Shown piece by piece: positions 1-12,400 of a DNA stretch of 49,820 nt. The notes beneath the pieces were generated by a model. The model made no database searches. It was not told where the DNA came from and was given only the letters and a program-made list of their open reading frames with translations. Origin of the DNA: Intoshia linei (lineage: Eukaryota; Orthonectida; Rhopaluridae); contig LWCA01000127.1 in NCBI GenBank assembly GCA_001642005.1, positions 1-49,820 of the forward strand. The letters run 5' to 3'. Position numbers and translations under genes: made by a program. Numbering within the stretch: position 1 is the first letter of the stretch; each line of letters opens with the position of its first letter.

Positions 1-703
1 GTAATTAATTGTGTTCGTAACTCAACATACGTTTTTCCAGTACCTGTTAAATCAAGCATCTGTTTAATCATATTATAAGCTGAAAGTAATCCATTCTTCA
101 AAAATACCCACTTTATAATGTCACTAATTTCACTTTTCGTTCCACTCAGGCAATTAAAAACATCTTCCAGCGTGACATATAAGAAAGTAATGATTCAGTA
201 GTTTTCATTCTTGAATTAGACAGTTTTTGTAGAATTTCCCTTTCAGAAAATTCAGAGGTGGATGGTCTTAAAGACAGCAAGGCTTTCAGCATATTTTCTA
301 CGTTTCCGTCATTCATCAGTCGAAAGGCTTCTAAAACTTCATTACTAAGACATTTTGTCAAAAAAGCATGTGCTCTTAGTTTTGAAACTTCTTGTTCAGA
401 TTTTAGATCACATTTATCATCCTTTGACGCAGAATTTAGTTTGGTAATTAAAGATTTTGATTTAGCATCGTATAGTTTTTTAGTCATCTCATTGTAGGGA
501 AAAAACCAGTAAACGTTTTTCTCCATCCTTTCACTAAAAAATTGCTCAATCCACATTTCAAAGTTACATTTACAAGTATACTTTCCAAGCCCTCTAAATG
601 ATGTTTGGTTGAGAAATTTTGAGTCTATTACGGCTATTAACCAGTTGAATTTGCGTAAAATGGAATGAGAAATAAAAAAACACGTTAATATAGTATCAAT
701 CAA
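1..703 (-). pseudogene. Unrecognised coding segment, frameshifted, running off the left edge
   Basis: An open frame of about 185 codons reads leftwards from 703 and stops near 146. If the frame is shifted near 178-184, where the dinucleotide TA seems duplicated, reading continues without a stop to base 1. The joined product is mixed polar and hydrophobic, with residues such as KYTCKCNFEMW and DLTGTGKTYVEL, and does not look like random AT-rich translation. No start Met is present at the 5' end, so upstream exons or decay are possible. I do not recognise the family. A pogo-type transposase relic lies just upstream on the same strand, so this may also be transposon-derived. Confidence 0.35.
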
Positions 704-1024
704 TTTAAAACTATTTAATATGAATTATTAACATAGTAACTATTATTTCAACTGTTAGGATTATTTTTTATATTAACAAAAATATTACAAAAAGTGTAAA
801 AATAATCGAAACATTATTTATAGTCGAGACAAGTTGGTCTTAGAAACAAAACAATGAATATATTTAATATATGTATAAAAAATATTGATTTATTATGTTA
901 AATATTTATTATTTTTTCGTTAATTGTCTATTAATAATATTTTGTTTTATTTTTCTTAATTCATAAATATTTGAATAATCAAAGTTTTCTTGGTTAAGGT
1001 ATGATATAGTTTTGTTTAAACATT

Positions 1025-1520
1025 CTAAAATTTCCGTAAAATTTTTTTATATGAAGAAATCAATAACTCAGTAGAAATTTTGCACCATGCTTCATGTGTT
1101 AAACATATGGCATTCTTCAAATTTGTATATTTATTTGTGGATAATTCATAGATATATTTTTTTTTATATTTTTGTAATATATTACATATTACGTTCTGAT
1201 CCATTGGTTGAATAATACTTGTAGTATTAGGAGCTAAGAACATAGTTTTAATTTCGTTATCTTTTAATTGAGGATGACATTGAGGTAGATCAATTTGAAC
1301 GATAATAAACAGGTATATTTGTTCCTTTAAAGCATCTTGGTTTTTTAGAAAGGCCAATTACACATAGTTTCATTTTACAATTATCACTGGCATTTGCGCA
1401 TGGCATAAATGTAAAACGCTCTTTAGACTTTTTATACCTAGGTGCTATTTTTTCATTTGCCGATATTATTGTTCGATTTGGTAATGTCTTCCAACAGTTT
1501 CCGCTTTCATCAGCATTTTT
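1025..1520 (-). pseudogene. pogo/Tigger-type DDE transposase fragment
   Basis: Two minus-strand frames together give the DDE_1 catalytic core of Tigger/pogo transposases. The first (about 1350-1520) carries NADESG, WKTLPNRT and CANASDNCKMKLCVIG, the region around the first catalytic Asp. The second (1025-1357) carries a degraded middle-Asp motif (QIDLPQCHPQ) and the well-conserved FLAPNTTSIIQPMDQNVI with the third Asp. The frames differ, with a stop and a frameshift around 1310-1360, and no N-terminal DNA-binding part is visible. It is a dead fragment. Confidence 0.85.
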
Positions 1521-1924
1521 GCTCTATTAAATGGTGTTTTCCATTTTTTAGTGATTTTCTTTTTTTAATATAGATGTCAATTAATTTCGTATTTCAATAA
1601 AACATGTATTGCTGACGTTCCTTCATTAATCTCTTTGATAATCTTTAATTAAAAGTACATTATGTGGCATGATATTTTACAATAAAATAAATTTATTTAT
1701 AATAAAAATATTTATTTTTTTTACATAATCAAAATTATCCATTATTAAATTAGTTATGATCAAGTTTATTTGTAATCAAAATTATTTATAATTGATACAT
1801 TACTGTATTAAAATTGAAACAAAATAAACTTGTTACTCGTGGACCCGTCATATCACATTACCTTTTTAATTTAAGCGAATTATGCCACGTTAAATTTATT
1901 TGTGTAAAGAATCAAAAATAAATG

Positions 1925-3610
1925 GTCCTCCCATTTTTTTAATTTATTAGACACAATGTGTGTAATACACACATTATACACATGTACACACCGTGTATAA
2001 TGTTAAAAATAAAGTAAAAACAATCTAATCCTAAAAATTGTCATAAATAGCATAAATTACAAAAAACATAAAAATATATAAACTTATTCGGTCATTTTCA
2101 ATGTAATAATATCCTAACTTATATAATATGCTACGCGATTTTTGTTTGTGTGTTACGCTTTATTTAAATAACTACCAGTCTTAGAATTTTTGAAAGACCA
2201 CATTTCAATTACAGTTTTTTCCGGGAGTGTTAGTAAGATAAATTTAAACCTCCCAATTTCATATCTTACGGGTCAAAACCCCAGTTGTCCTCTTTTTAAA
2301 AATCAAACCAGTTAAAGAATTTAAAAAAATATATACGCTGATGCGGATTTTTAATCATAAACATTACTATAAATTTAAATTTAAAAAAATCATATCTTCA
2401 GGGCCAAAACCACAAATTCCCCTTCCTTTTTTTTTTTTTAAAACAGCCCTAGAATTTCAACCAATTTACAGGTTGTACAGTTGTATCCTGTTAACACATA
2501 TAAAAAATTTCAATCCGAATAAGTGACGACTTCACGGTCAAAAAAGCATTTTAGTATTCATATATTTTTTTCCCGAAATATTTTATTAAAACAAAAAATA
2601 TGAAATAATTAACGGTCCGAAAATTTAAAAAAGAATTATTTTGATAGAGCTTATTCTAGTTGATATAAATAAAATTAAAATTTCGATTAAAATCAAAAAT
2701 TGAAAATGTTAAATATTGATTTTACAATTTCAAAAATAAATTTATATTGTACGTCTACACATTTCCAATGAAAACATATGGGTGAAAATATATATAATTC
2801 ATTCCTTTGGAATTTTTTTCATTGCTACGCAATTTTTAAATTTCAAATTTTTATTTTCTAACATTTTTTATAATCTTCAAATTTTAACACTACCACAACG
2901 AATTTATAAAATTAAATTTATATTAACTGAAACATTTTTTTATTGATAATTGTTACAAATTTAACATAAAATGGTAAAAAGAAATTAACATTCACAAGAA
3001 AAAAGGCGAAAAGTAGGGACAAATTTTTAATATCAATTATTTATTATATTACAACCCTTTGCAATAATAGTAAAATTCGACTGAAGATTCAATTAATTAT
3101 TTATACACAATTGTTATTTTTAAGTATTTATTAAATTGATAATAAATATATGTCATCACATTGAAAATGACAAAACATTGCTTCACTCGAAAAATATTTT
3201 TATTTGCCTGAGTGCGTTAATTATAATTACAATAATTATTGATTGTATATAATATTTTTTACTTATCGAAAGCGGATACTGAATACATTATATAGCATTA
3301 TGAAGTGAAAAAAGTACTATCGGTATTTAGAATTTTATTTTTTTTGGAATTTATGCTATTTATGACAATTTTTAGGATTAAACTGTTTTTACTATATTTT
3401 TAATATTTTACACACATACTGTCTAATAAATTCAAAAAATAAGATAATAATTGTTTTTAAATTCTTTACGCAAATGTTAACTTAACAAAACAAAAGATTG
3501 ATAATAGTTGATAGTAGAATTTTTAAGTTAGATTTTCAACGTGAATTTATTTTTTTGGTATAATAAAAAAGTGCCCTCGGCAAAGCTAGGTGCTAGCATA
3601 TGCTAGCATT
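1925..3610. mobile_element. FB1 foldback element copy, left end lost, with an AT-rich repeat nested inside
   Basis: The start (1930-2090) matches the inner part of the FB1 arm in forward orientation, and the end (3410-3595) matches the same arm in reverse, finishing in the family's end motif CTCGGCAAAGCTAGGTGC. The two arms are therefore inverted, as in a foldback transposon. An R2-family repeat (2095-2720) interrupts it after TTTCAATGTAATA. The outer edge carries a perfect 18-bp palindrome, TGCTAGCATATGCTAGCA (about 3590-3608), in place of the usual GTACTACGTAC. Confidence 0.7.
2095..2720 (+). repeat. R2 dispersed AT-rich repeat, long copy
   Basis: It begins with CTTATATAATATGCTACGCG and contains landmarks shared with the other copies: ACCACATTTCAATTACAG, CTTACGGGTCAAAACC, ATACGCTGATGCGG and GACGACTTCACGGTCAAAA. 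No convincing coding capacity. Other copies lie near 6370, 19250, 24410, 30760, 33900 and 47590. The family's class is unknown to me. Confidence 0.75.
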
Positions 3611-3739
3611 ATATATTATGGATGTAAGTTTTTGCAATTTTTTTCGAAAATGCAAAAGTACATCCACACACGTTAAGGAGCCGGTTGAGTAGTACATAAT
3701 TAAAAAAAAGAATTAAAAAAAACGTTTAAAAAAAATTTT

Positions 3740-3864
3740 TATAAAGTCCACATTTCAATTACAGTTTTTTCCGGAGTAATAATAAAATATATTTCTACTC
3801 TCCAAATTCACATTTTACGGGTCAAAAATCCCAATTGTCTTTTTTTTGAAATGCAAACGAGTTC
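3740..3864 (+). repeat. Partial R2 repeat
   Basis: Short fragment with the R2 landmarks CCACATTTCAATTACAG, a CTCCAAATTCACATTTTACG variant and GGGTCAAAAATCCCAATTG. It ends at the TTAA that starts the piggyBac-like end, so the piggyBac element may have landed in this R2 copy. Confidence 0.6.
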
Positions 3865-4245
3865 TTAACACTTAATTGCTCACGCAGAAATAATTAAAAC
3901 GTAACTACCTGCGCGGGGTATCTAGATACCCTACAGTATAAAATTTATACATTAACATTTTATTGTATATTTAATATTAGTATTTGCATAACTGATTGCA
4001 TGACAATACAATATAATAATTAGTGTCAAAATTTATTGGTGACTATAAAATTATCATCACAAAGTAATTTGAATGAATCCAAAATATTAAGATAACTATT
4101 ACCAATGTTTATCAAACAAGACTCTTTATACGTACATTCGGGGATACTTTCCTGTAGTGAGTCAATTTTCCAAATAGTAGTATCGTCTTTTTCAACACTA
4201 GATAAATTAGTTGCTTTCTCGTCAGTAGCATATTATATAAATTAG
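3865..4245 (-). mobile_element. piggyBac-like element remnant with transposase fragment
   Basis: A TTAA at 3865-3868 is followed by CACTTAATTGCTCACGCAG and TGCGCGGGG, the look of arthropod piggyBac-like ends, then a perfect palindrome GGGTATCTAGATACCC (3916-3931). On the minus strand, 4026-4231 is an open frame whose product resembles the N-terminal half of piggyBac transposases (acidic lead, then NILDSFKLLCDDNF where the family usually has LDxFxLFFDDE). It stops soon after, and the DDD catalytic core is absent. The opposite end was not found. Non-autonomous and internally deleted. Confidence 0.5.
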
Positions 4246-4479
4246 GATATTTAAAAATTTATAATTTTACAAGATAATACATTGTATTCATGAATGTTAA
4301 CTTGATTTAATAACAATAATTTATAAAATATTTATAATGTGTACAAATAACTATTAATTATATTATATTAAAAACATTTAGGTAAAAATAATCCACATGC
4401 TATGAAAATTATGCTTCAGAGAAGACTAATACATGCAATAAATTAAAGAAAAATTTTGAATATAAATCATTACAAAGTA

Positions 4480-5140
4480 AATTGAAATAAATAATAAATT
4501 ATATTCTTCCTAAATATATCCATTTATTAAGTTTGATTGCACTTTGCAATACTACTGTTTCAATTTTACCGAATTTTTCATTATTGGTAATTTACCCAAT
4601 AAAATTTTCACTACCTGTAAATTAACTAAAACTATATTTTTAAGTATAGCTTAAATAAGTGGTGGCCAGCTTAATGAACTCGCGGCCCATATTCCACAAA
4701 ATTTTGAATCACGCAGGCCACAATCTTTATAAAATTCAATTATATTGACATTTTTTATAGCTCAACAAAATTTCCGGTGTCGTGAAATCAAATGAGTTTT
4801 AAAATAGAATCATTTTTTTATGATATGATTGGATGAAAGATATCAGGCAAATTTTAATACTAATCTACCGTAAATTATCTACGTGATGCGTCATAGTGTA
4901 TTTGGAATCTAGAATATTAAGCGAATATTAAATGACTCGCGGGCCAGAATTTGGACACCTCTGGCTTAAATCATTTTTAAATAAAATAGGTATAATGAAC
5001 AATTTAATTAATTTTACATGAAGAATTAATTAAGAATACATTCAAACAATTTCATATACAATTTTTCATCAATACAATACACTATAATCATAAATACAAA
5101 TAAATATAAATAAATCATAAATACACTATAAAAATTTTCA
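4480..5140. repeat. R4 dispersed repeat, interrupted by a MITE
   Basis: The flanks of the MITE at 4657-4963 match 26220-26430: both contain CTGTTTCAATTTTACCG-type sequence, then TGGCTTAAATCAT, AGGTATAATGAACAAT and GAAGAATTMATTAAGAATA. The copy at 26 kb lacks the MITE. No coding capacity seen. Confidence 0.65.
4657..4963. mobile_element. hAT-type MITE with 8-bp target duplication
   Basis: A 307-bp insertion flanked by the perfect 8-bp duplication GCTTAAAT (4649-4656 and 4964-4971). Its ends form an imperfect inverted repeat: AAGTGGTGGCCAGC on the left, CAGAGGTGTCCAAATTC on the right read in reverse, the CAGnGGTGnCCA style of hAT elements. CGCGGCCC and CGCGGGCC lie just inside the ends. The related R4 repeat at 26286 keeps a single GCTTAAAT, the empty site. 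Another fragment is near 34320-34390. Confidence 0.85.
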
Positions 5141-5887
5141 CCAATGAAATGAAATCATCTCGAAAATGATAACAAATTTATATTTATTCATTGTGAAATT
5201 AAAAATCCAAAGAATTCATTTTCAGTGCAAATTAGAATATTTTCTTCCACGAAACTTGTAAATTTGTAATTTTAATTAATAATTTTTAAATTACTTATTT
5301 GAATATGTATGAAAATAAAAGAATAAAGTTTTTCAAAATTATTATGTGTATAGTATAGAACAGTTGTTCCCAAATGGGGGCCTTCAGAGTCTGAGGGGAG
5401 CCGCAGATTTAAGATTAGATTTAAAATTAAATTATAATTTTTAGCATTAATTGGATGTAGTATTTGATATTTAATTAATATATTCTTGAAATTCGGATTA
5501 ATTTTTGATTCTAATAAATTTAAATGTTATTAACCCTTAAGAGACACTAACACTTATATATACAAAAAAGAACAATCATAAATTTACAATTGTTTGTATA
5601 CAAGGGTTTCATTACTAGATCTTTTCTAAAAATATTTGTATTCTGTATTTTGGGGGGTCGACAATATATTTTTATTAAACCACTGGTATAAAATACACAC
5701 ACAGTGAAATGGTTAATAAATAAAAGGAGTGACAATAGATGATATATTACTCGGTTAGTGATTTATTTAATGCTCTTCTCAAAAAACGTCAAAAAATTTT
5801 TATGGAAACTCCATTGGCAAGAGTGTATACGTTTTGTAATTGTATTCGAAATAATAAATTTCATGAATTAATTAATGATAAAATTCA

Positions 5888-6163
5888 ATGAGTGGGTTTA
5901 ACAGTTCTGACAGAAAGTCTCAAGAAGAAACGTTCTTTAACAGAGAATTAGATCATTTACGAAAATCTCAAATTTTTGACAATAACATCAAACTAAAACA
6001 CATTTCAGTCGTATCTGCTTTAATTGATGTTATCTTTGAAATACCGGTTAGTGAAGCTAAAATTGAGCGTTCATCCAATAAGCATAGATTAATACACAGT
6101 CGATTTAAAGCTAGTTTAAATGACAATACCGTTGATGTACAACTCAACATAAGATATAACTGA
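5888..6163 (+). pseudogene. hAT transposase C-terminal dimerisation region, relic
   Basis: A 91-codon open frame. Its second half reads VSEAKIERSSNKHRLIHSRF and DNTVDVQLNIRYN, the hAT C-terminal dimerisation signature (xxxAxxERxFS..., then a conserved ...LxIRxN). The upstream part (about 5740-5880) also looks coding but is in another frame. No RNase-H core or BED finger. A decayed hAT copy unrelated to the 21017 and 32259 elements. Confidence 0.65.
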
Positions 6164-6369
6164 CATGCAATGAGGGTGAAACAATTAGAAATTTATTCAG
6201 CATTTGAAAGTGCACAAGATATGAAGCATGCCTCTTCCCAGAAACTAAGCCGTTTGAATGCGACGAATTTGAAATTATTAAATTAATGGATACTTTTATA
6301 GAGGAACCTAAAGTGGTGATTTATTGTGTTAATAATAATCCTTACATATATAATATTATATATTATACT

Positions 6370-6895
6370 ATGCTATTCAATATTTGTTTGTATGTGTGTT
6401 ACCGTTTATTTTAATAACTATTAGTCTTCGAATTTGTTAAAGACATCATTTCAATTACAGTTTTTTCCGGGCGTATAATAAGATAAATTTGAACCTCCCA
6501 ATTTCACATCTTACGGGTCAAAAACCTCAGTTGTCTTTCTTTTTGAAAATCAAACGAGTTAGAGAATTTAAAAAAAATATGTAAACTGATACGGTTTTTA
6601 AAATCATAAACATTACCATAAATTTAAATTTAAAAAAATTATATCTTCAAAGCTTAAACCCCAATTACCCTTTTTTTTTTAATAAAAACGGCCCTAAAAT
6701 TTAAAAATTTTTACAGATGGTACCGTTCTATCCCGTTAACACACACCATAAATTTTAATCAGAATAAGTGACAACTTCACGGTTAAAAAAGCAGATTAGT
6801 TAGATTTTCAATGTGAAAAATTTATTTTTGTGGTATAATAAAAATATGCCTTCGGCAAAGCTAAGTGCTGTTTGTACGTAGTACATAACAGTCAA
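6370..6895. repeat. R2 repeat joined to an FB1 foldback end
   Basis: 6370-6790 is an R2 copy (TTGTTTGTATGTGTGTTACC, CATTTCAATTACAG, ACTTCACGGTTAAAAAAGCA). 6800-6895 is the right end of FB1: TTAGATTTTCAATGTGAA, CTTCGGCAAAGCTAAGTGC, then GTTTGTACGTAGTACATAAC. The same R2-in-FB1 arrangement is seen at 1.9-3.6 and 45.3-48.8 kb. Confidence 0.65.
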
Positions 6896-8019
6896 CCAAG
6901 TTATTATAGATTTAGGGTACTTTCGACACACAGAATGATATTCAAATATTTGATAAGCATAAGAATAATCATTTAGCATTGAACTGTTTTACTATTTTGT
7001 ATCACATCACAGCTCGCTGTATCTAATCGCAATCTTATGTTTAAGTTGTAGATAGAGTTTATCTTTTCTCGAATAAATTATCAAATAATTACAAGTTGTA
7101 ATGTTTTGTTGTAATTTACAACACACGATCAAATTGACCGGATCAACTATGAATTTTTAAAATTACATTAGGCTAATCTTTAATTTACAACATTTAACTC
7201 ACTACGGTCAAACTTGCAATTTAAAAAACCTTAACGTTTCCATGTCATATACAGTCCCACATCTATTATTTGCTTGTCTATAAATGTTAATAAAATTTCT
7301 AATTTTTAAATTTATCATGGTAACAACTTTGGATCTCTAAACATGAATAATAGCCATAATTTTGAAAATTATGATTTTGATAAACTCAATTAAAAGATTA
7401 ATTTCAATTAGTTTTGCGACAAAAATTTTTGAAAGGAGAAAATAACAGTTTTATTTTGTGTGTCTATGACCGGAGAAAAGGCTGATTCACTGATTATTGA
7501 ATTATCGAAAAAATTTAATTAATTGATGGAATATTAAGGATAGAATTATGTTAAGGGTGATATTATTATAAATTGTTATAGAAAATCAATTCAATTATAA
7601 CTTTTGATAATTATCAAAATTTGATATAAATTTGTCCAGCTATGTTAATATCGAACAATAATGAAATTAAAATATTAATGATATTCAATATGTTCTATAA
7701 TATTTTAATAATAATCAGTGGTTTCAAAAGTGGTCCATAGGAAATTCTAGGTAGTCTACAAAAAAAATTTTAAATAAAATGAATATAATCTTTTTTTAAC
7801 AATAAAATTAAATTAGAATATTATTTATTATTGATCATTTATTATTATTATTAGTGAACGTAAACATTTTATCAAACTGAAGGGAAGTTTAACTGAATAA
7901 CGTTAATAAATTTTACGTGCTTTAAATTTAATCTAATTAACGATTTAAATTAGATAATTAATTAACTTAATTAATAAATTAGATAGTAGATCTCAGAGCC
8001 GAACTTTAAAAAATTTCGC
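6896..8019. other. Intergenic, nothing recognised
   Basis: AT-rich sequence without a supportable gene. A short hAT-end-like string, CAGTGGTTTCAAAAGTGG, lies near 7718. No long open frame or RNA gene was seen. Confidence 0.5.
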
Positions 8020-8225
8020 AAACGAATTGTAGTGTTATATAACCCTATCCACATCTCTAAGACTCTTGAGTTGGCATTTTAAATTTAAAATACAAATTAT
8101 TTATGATATTCAAGAATTTTTTAATGTCCAATTTAGCAAATTAATGCCTCCATTTTAAAAAATTTTTTTCGAGATTCCTCTGACATCGAATCTCGGATAC
8201 GTTAGGTCTGGCATTGGTAGTTTTT
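8020..8225. repeat. R5 dispersed repeat copy
   Basis: Similar in order and spacing to 20270-20470: both have a CGCAAACxxATTG/CGAAAACTGATTG start, GACWTTTTAAATTT-like middle, a TTTTTMAATGYYCAATTT stretch and a GTACGTWAGRTC-like end leading to a CTGGTA string. Diverged, no coding capacity. Confidence 0.5.
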
Positions 8226-8703
8226 TTATCATATATGTATATCTATGTTAAGGTTTAACGTCATATTGACATGTCATTCGATTAGTTAATTTAGAATAAT
8301 ATAAATATATTTACAATTTAAATTACAATTACAATTTAATGACAAAATTATGAGTTTGTAGTGCAGTTTACAAACCAGTTGAAAAATTTCGTTTTAAATC
8401 TTGGCATGTATGTCATGTAAGTAATATATGGCAGTATCATAAGAGTTAAATATTATACGAAACAAACTAAAACCGACAGGCTCTAATTAATATTAAATTA
8501 AAAACTTTAAACGTCGTGAACATCTCAACCTTAGTATTAGACTAATTTTTAAAATGCTAAGACAGATTCCGTTGTGTGAAAACCCTAATAAATATATTCA
8601 ATGGCAAAATTTAACTTTTGCACATAGTTTTGTGGTGCAGTTTATTTGATCGATATTATAATAGTAATAAATATATATTTAAACTAACAAAATAAAGTTG
8701 ATT

Positions 8704-9378
8704 ATGAAGAAACACAAGGAAAATGCGAAAATGGAAAATATTCCACTAACAACAAATGATGGATTAATAATAGAAAAAATAACAAATGTATCATTATCAC
8801 CTAAGAAAAAGAAAACAAAAAAAAACGAACAAAGAGAATACCGTAAAATTCGTAATTGGAAGACAATTTCCACAGAAAGGTAAATTGATTTTTATATTTG
8901 ATGTATACATTTAACATGTTTGTACATGTATTATAAATTATATTTTTCATTAAATTTATTGTAACATATTAGCCTGCAATTATTTACAATATTTAGTCTG
9001 ATGAAATAATGTTTAATATTTTCTAATCTAATTTAGCTTTTTTTACAATTTCAACATTTAAATTAGATTTTCTTCCATAAAAAAAGGTCCACAGATGAAT
9101 TCTTCATGGAAATATAAAATGAAACAAAAAGAACAACGAATAAATATGAAAACAATGTCAGATCAAATCAAAGAAAATAAAAAAATTGAAATGGAAGTAA
9201 TATTTATTTGTTTTTATGAAATTAATCTTTCAATTAATTTTTTAAGTTTAAAAGAAAGAAAATTTTGCTGAAAAAAAAATTGAAATTGGAAAAAGAACGA
9301 AATGCAGAAATTACTGTCAATGTATCAAATCCCAAGAAATTGAAAAAATTGCGAAAAAAAATGTTGAGAATAAAATAA
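8704..9378 (+). CDS. CCDC86: Cgr1/CCDC86-like nucleolar rRNA-processing protein
   Basis: Three exons, 8704-8879, 9067-9196 and 9247-9378, joined in phase into 145 codons plus stop. Introns are 187 and 50 nt with GT/AG ends. The protein is very Lys-rich. After a divergent N-terminus (a KKKKTKKNEQR patch and RNWKTIS) it shows the Cgr1 core: SSWKYKMKQKEQRINMK, a charged helix, then NPKKLKKLRKKMLRIK at the C-terminus. The family (yeast Cgr1, vertebrate CCDC86/cyclon) is nucleolar and acts in 60S rRNA processing; that role here is by homology. The start is the first ATG in frame. The stop lies 33 bp from the stop of the convergent aldolase gene. AATAAA overlaps the last codons, so a polyadenylation signal may sit inside the coding end. 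Confidence 0.85.
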
Positions 9379-9411
9379 ATTTAATTAATTATTAATTATC
9401 ACTTGAATTAT

Positions 9412-12400
9412 TTAATAAACATGTTTTGCAACATATAGTGATTCATTATCTGCTAGAGATTCTTTGTCTTCTCCTTTGTATTGTCCTGTAGCGGCAGCTC
9501 CATTTGCTGCTGCTCTGAGAAGCAATTGTTTCTGTGCCTTTGCTACATTTTCTGTCTTTCCTTGCCATGTCTTAATGGTTGTTCCTTGTAAGGCTCTTCC
9601 ATATGAAAAGGTTAGGCTCCATGGCTTTTTACCATCAAATTTATTTATTGCGTCCAAATTTACAGTGGCAACAACCTATTCTTAATATAATTATTTATTT
9701 TAAATTGTTACTTCTGATTGACCGCCAGACAGAAAGACAATTCCTAAAATTACATTTTATTTATCAAGCCAGATCAGTGATGACATTTGTTACGATTGTA
9801 TTTTGTAAATATTACAAACAAATTTGAAAAAGTTTACATCATAATAATTTAAATAATTTTAGTTTAATTGTTAATAATAATTAGAAAAAAAATATTTTCG
9901 ACTATAAAATTTACAATACATTTAGGTTCCAATTTTGAGCATTATTCCCCAAAAATATTAGCATTTACATAGCCCCAACAAATTAGTAATGTTCGTAAAA
10001 ATTATGAAATACTATACAATTTTACGAAGATTAGAGACAATTGAGAGTCGTTCTCGTACATTATTATTTACTCTATTTTAATCAATTAAAAAAATTCATA
10101 ATTTAAAATTTGATATGCATATTTTTCTGCTGGTTCTAAAACTCAATTAATTTAATTTGTATGTTTCTTTTTAAAATTAAATTCTAGCTGATATTATTTT
10201 TGTTTTATCAAGATATATTTAAATATCCTTTACTTGAATTAAAGGTATATGTAATATTATACATTTGAGGTTGTGCAAATTAACCAATACAATGTACATT
10301 GTACATTATGCAAATTTTTGATCAATACACCAACATGCGGGTTATACAAAAATATAACTTGTGTGCCTTTAAAAAAGTGTAGTTTGCAATACACACCTAA
10401 TCTCTTTATGTATTCGAATGTGATAGTTTGAATTTAATTTTACCTGGTACCGCAGTTGGAACAGTTCTAAATTTTAATTATAATAAACTAATAATAATGT
10501 TACATTTAATTCTTTAAATTAACAATTAAATTTAAAATAATACTAAATTTTAATCAAGGTAAATCGCGATCACAAATTACTGTTCACTTAACACTGGAAT
10601 GGGCACCACGGTATCACATATGCGTGAGAAACAAGGGTGCTTACTAAGCACTGCTTAGTACTCAATGTCTTCAATTGTACCATATAAATAGTACTATAGA
10701 ATAAAATTTCTTAAAATCTAATATTGATCATACAAAATTATTGTATAAACTATTGTGGTTTGATGTATCTATGTTTTCTTTCTTTTATATGATGATACCC
10801 ATATTTAGTTAAATATATAAATTTTTCAGTAATTCATTTCATTAGATTTGAAAAAAAATTCGACGCGCGCGTAAAAAATAGTGCCAACCAATAGCTGTCT
10901 AGATGGGTGCAGGGCGATCGCCCCCCCCCTGTCGTGACAAATGCGCCCTAAAATATTTTAATTTGTGTAAAATCCAGGCTGAAAACCCATGATCCGTCAC
11001 TGGTGCCAACCATGACTTAAAACATGATTACTCAACTGGGCGTCATCACAAGTTGAAATTAGAGTAAAGCCTCCATATTCTAATCAACAAAAATAGTGAA
11101 TTAAAAATTTCAAATAAAGAGACCACAGTGTATGGATTAGTCACTAAAATTACCTTTGTAAAGCTGTGACAGTGGCTCTAGCAATATCACCAGGAACTTT
11201 TTCTTCCTTTGAACCATGGCCGCTTGTAACCATATTTGGTTTAAGTAATGTGCCTTCTAGATAAACATGATGATCACTTAATGCCTTGTAAACATGTGCC
11301 AAAACCTAATTTACAACATATAACATGATTTTTCCATAAATAACACAAAAAATTTTGCTGCCCCTTGAAAATAATACGGACCTAGGTCCGTGGACCCATT
11401 TTAAGAAACACTGGTATATAATATTTCATATATGATAATTTTACATTTTCCGTAATTTGTTGACATGTCTCAATATCATGATCACCATCAGGTAAAATTT
11501 CTGGTTCCACAATAGGCACAAGTCGATTCTAAAAATATAAATTGTTATTTCACAATATTTATCTTTATAAGAATTTAATCATTAGGGAAAATATTAAAAA
11601 TAACGGTCGATACATCTATTGATTATGATTTGAAATTAATAAGGTGGTTCTAAACATTCATATGCTATACCCATCAAAAATAGGTTTTAGCCCCTTAGTT
11701 GCACTCTATGTAAAATGTACACTTTGTTGTAAATTATAATTTGAAATGTAGTAACATGACAGTTTCGGGTCTTGTATAATTTAATATTTATTTTCAATCT
11801 AAATATTAAAATTACCACCAAGTTTTCGTTCAAAACGAAAAAAGTGCAGATTTTACAACATACTTTAACTATATTAAAACAGGCGAACCTGAACTACGTT
11901 TAATAATTTATAATTTCTTAACAAAAATTAAAATTTATTTTAGTCACTAAATTTTAACAATTGTAAGACATTGTAACGAAAACCGAATCCAAAAATAGAA
12001 AAAAATACAAAAATATTAGTAAATGGATATAAATTAAGACATTTAACCAGACCAATCGCATTATATCCAAACTGCAATGTATTTATTTCCACATTATCCT
12101 GATACTATTTATTAATACGATTAAAAAAAATAGAAATTAGTTTACTAGTATATTTTAAAATTGTTCCTAATAGACAATTTATACGGTCAAAGTTTTGAAT
12201 TTAATTCATCAAATTATGAATTTTCATTATAATCAGTATTATACATGTTTGGTTGACTGTTATGTACTACGTACAAACAGCACCTAGCTCTGCCGAGGGC
12301 ACATTTTTATTATACCAAAAAAATAATTTCACTTTGAAAATCTAGCTTAAAAATCATACTATTCACTATTATCAATCCTTTAAATGAGTGGTTCTCAAAC

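Noticed and set aside
9464-9827. Plus-strand open frames over the aldolase 3' exons
   Set aside because: Antisense shadows of aldolase coding sequence.
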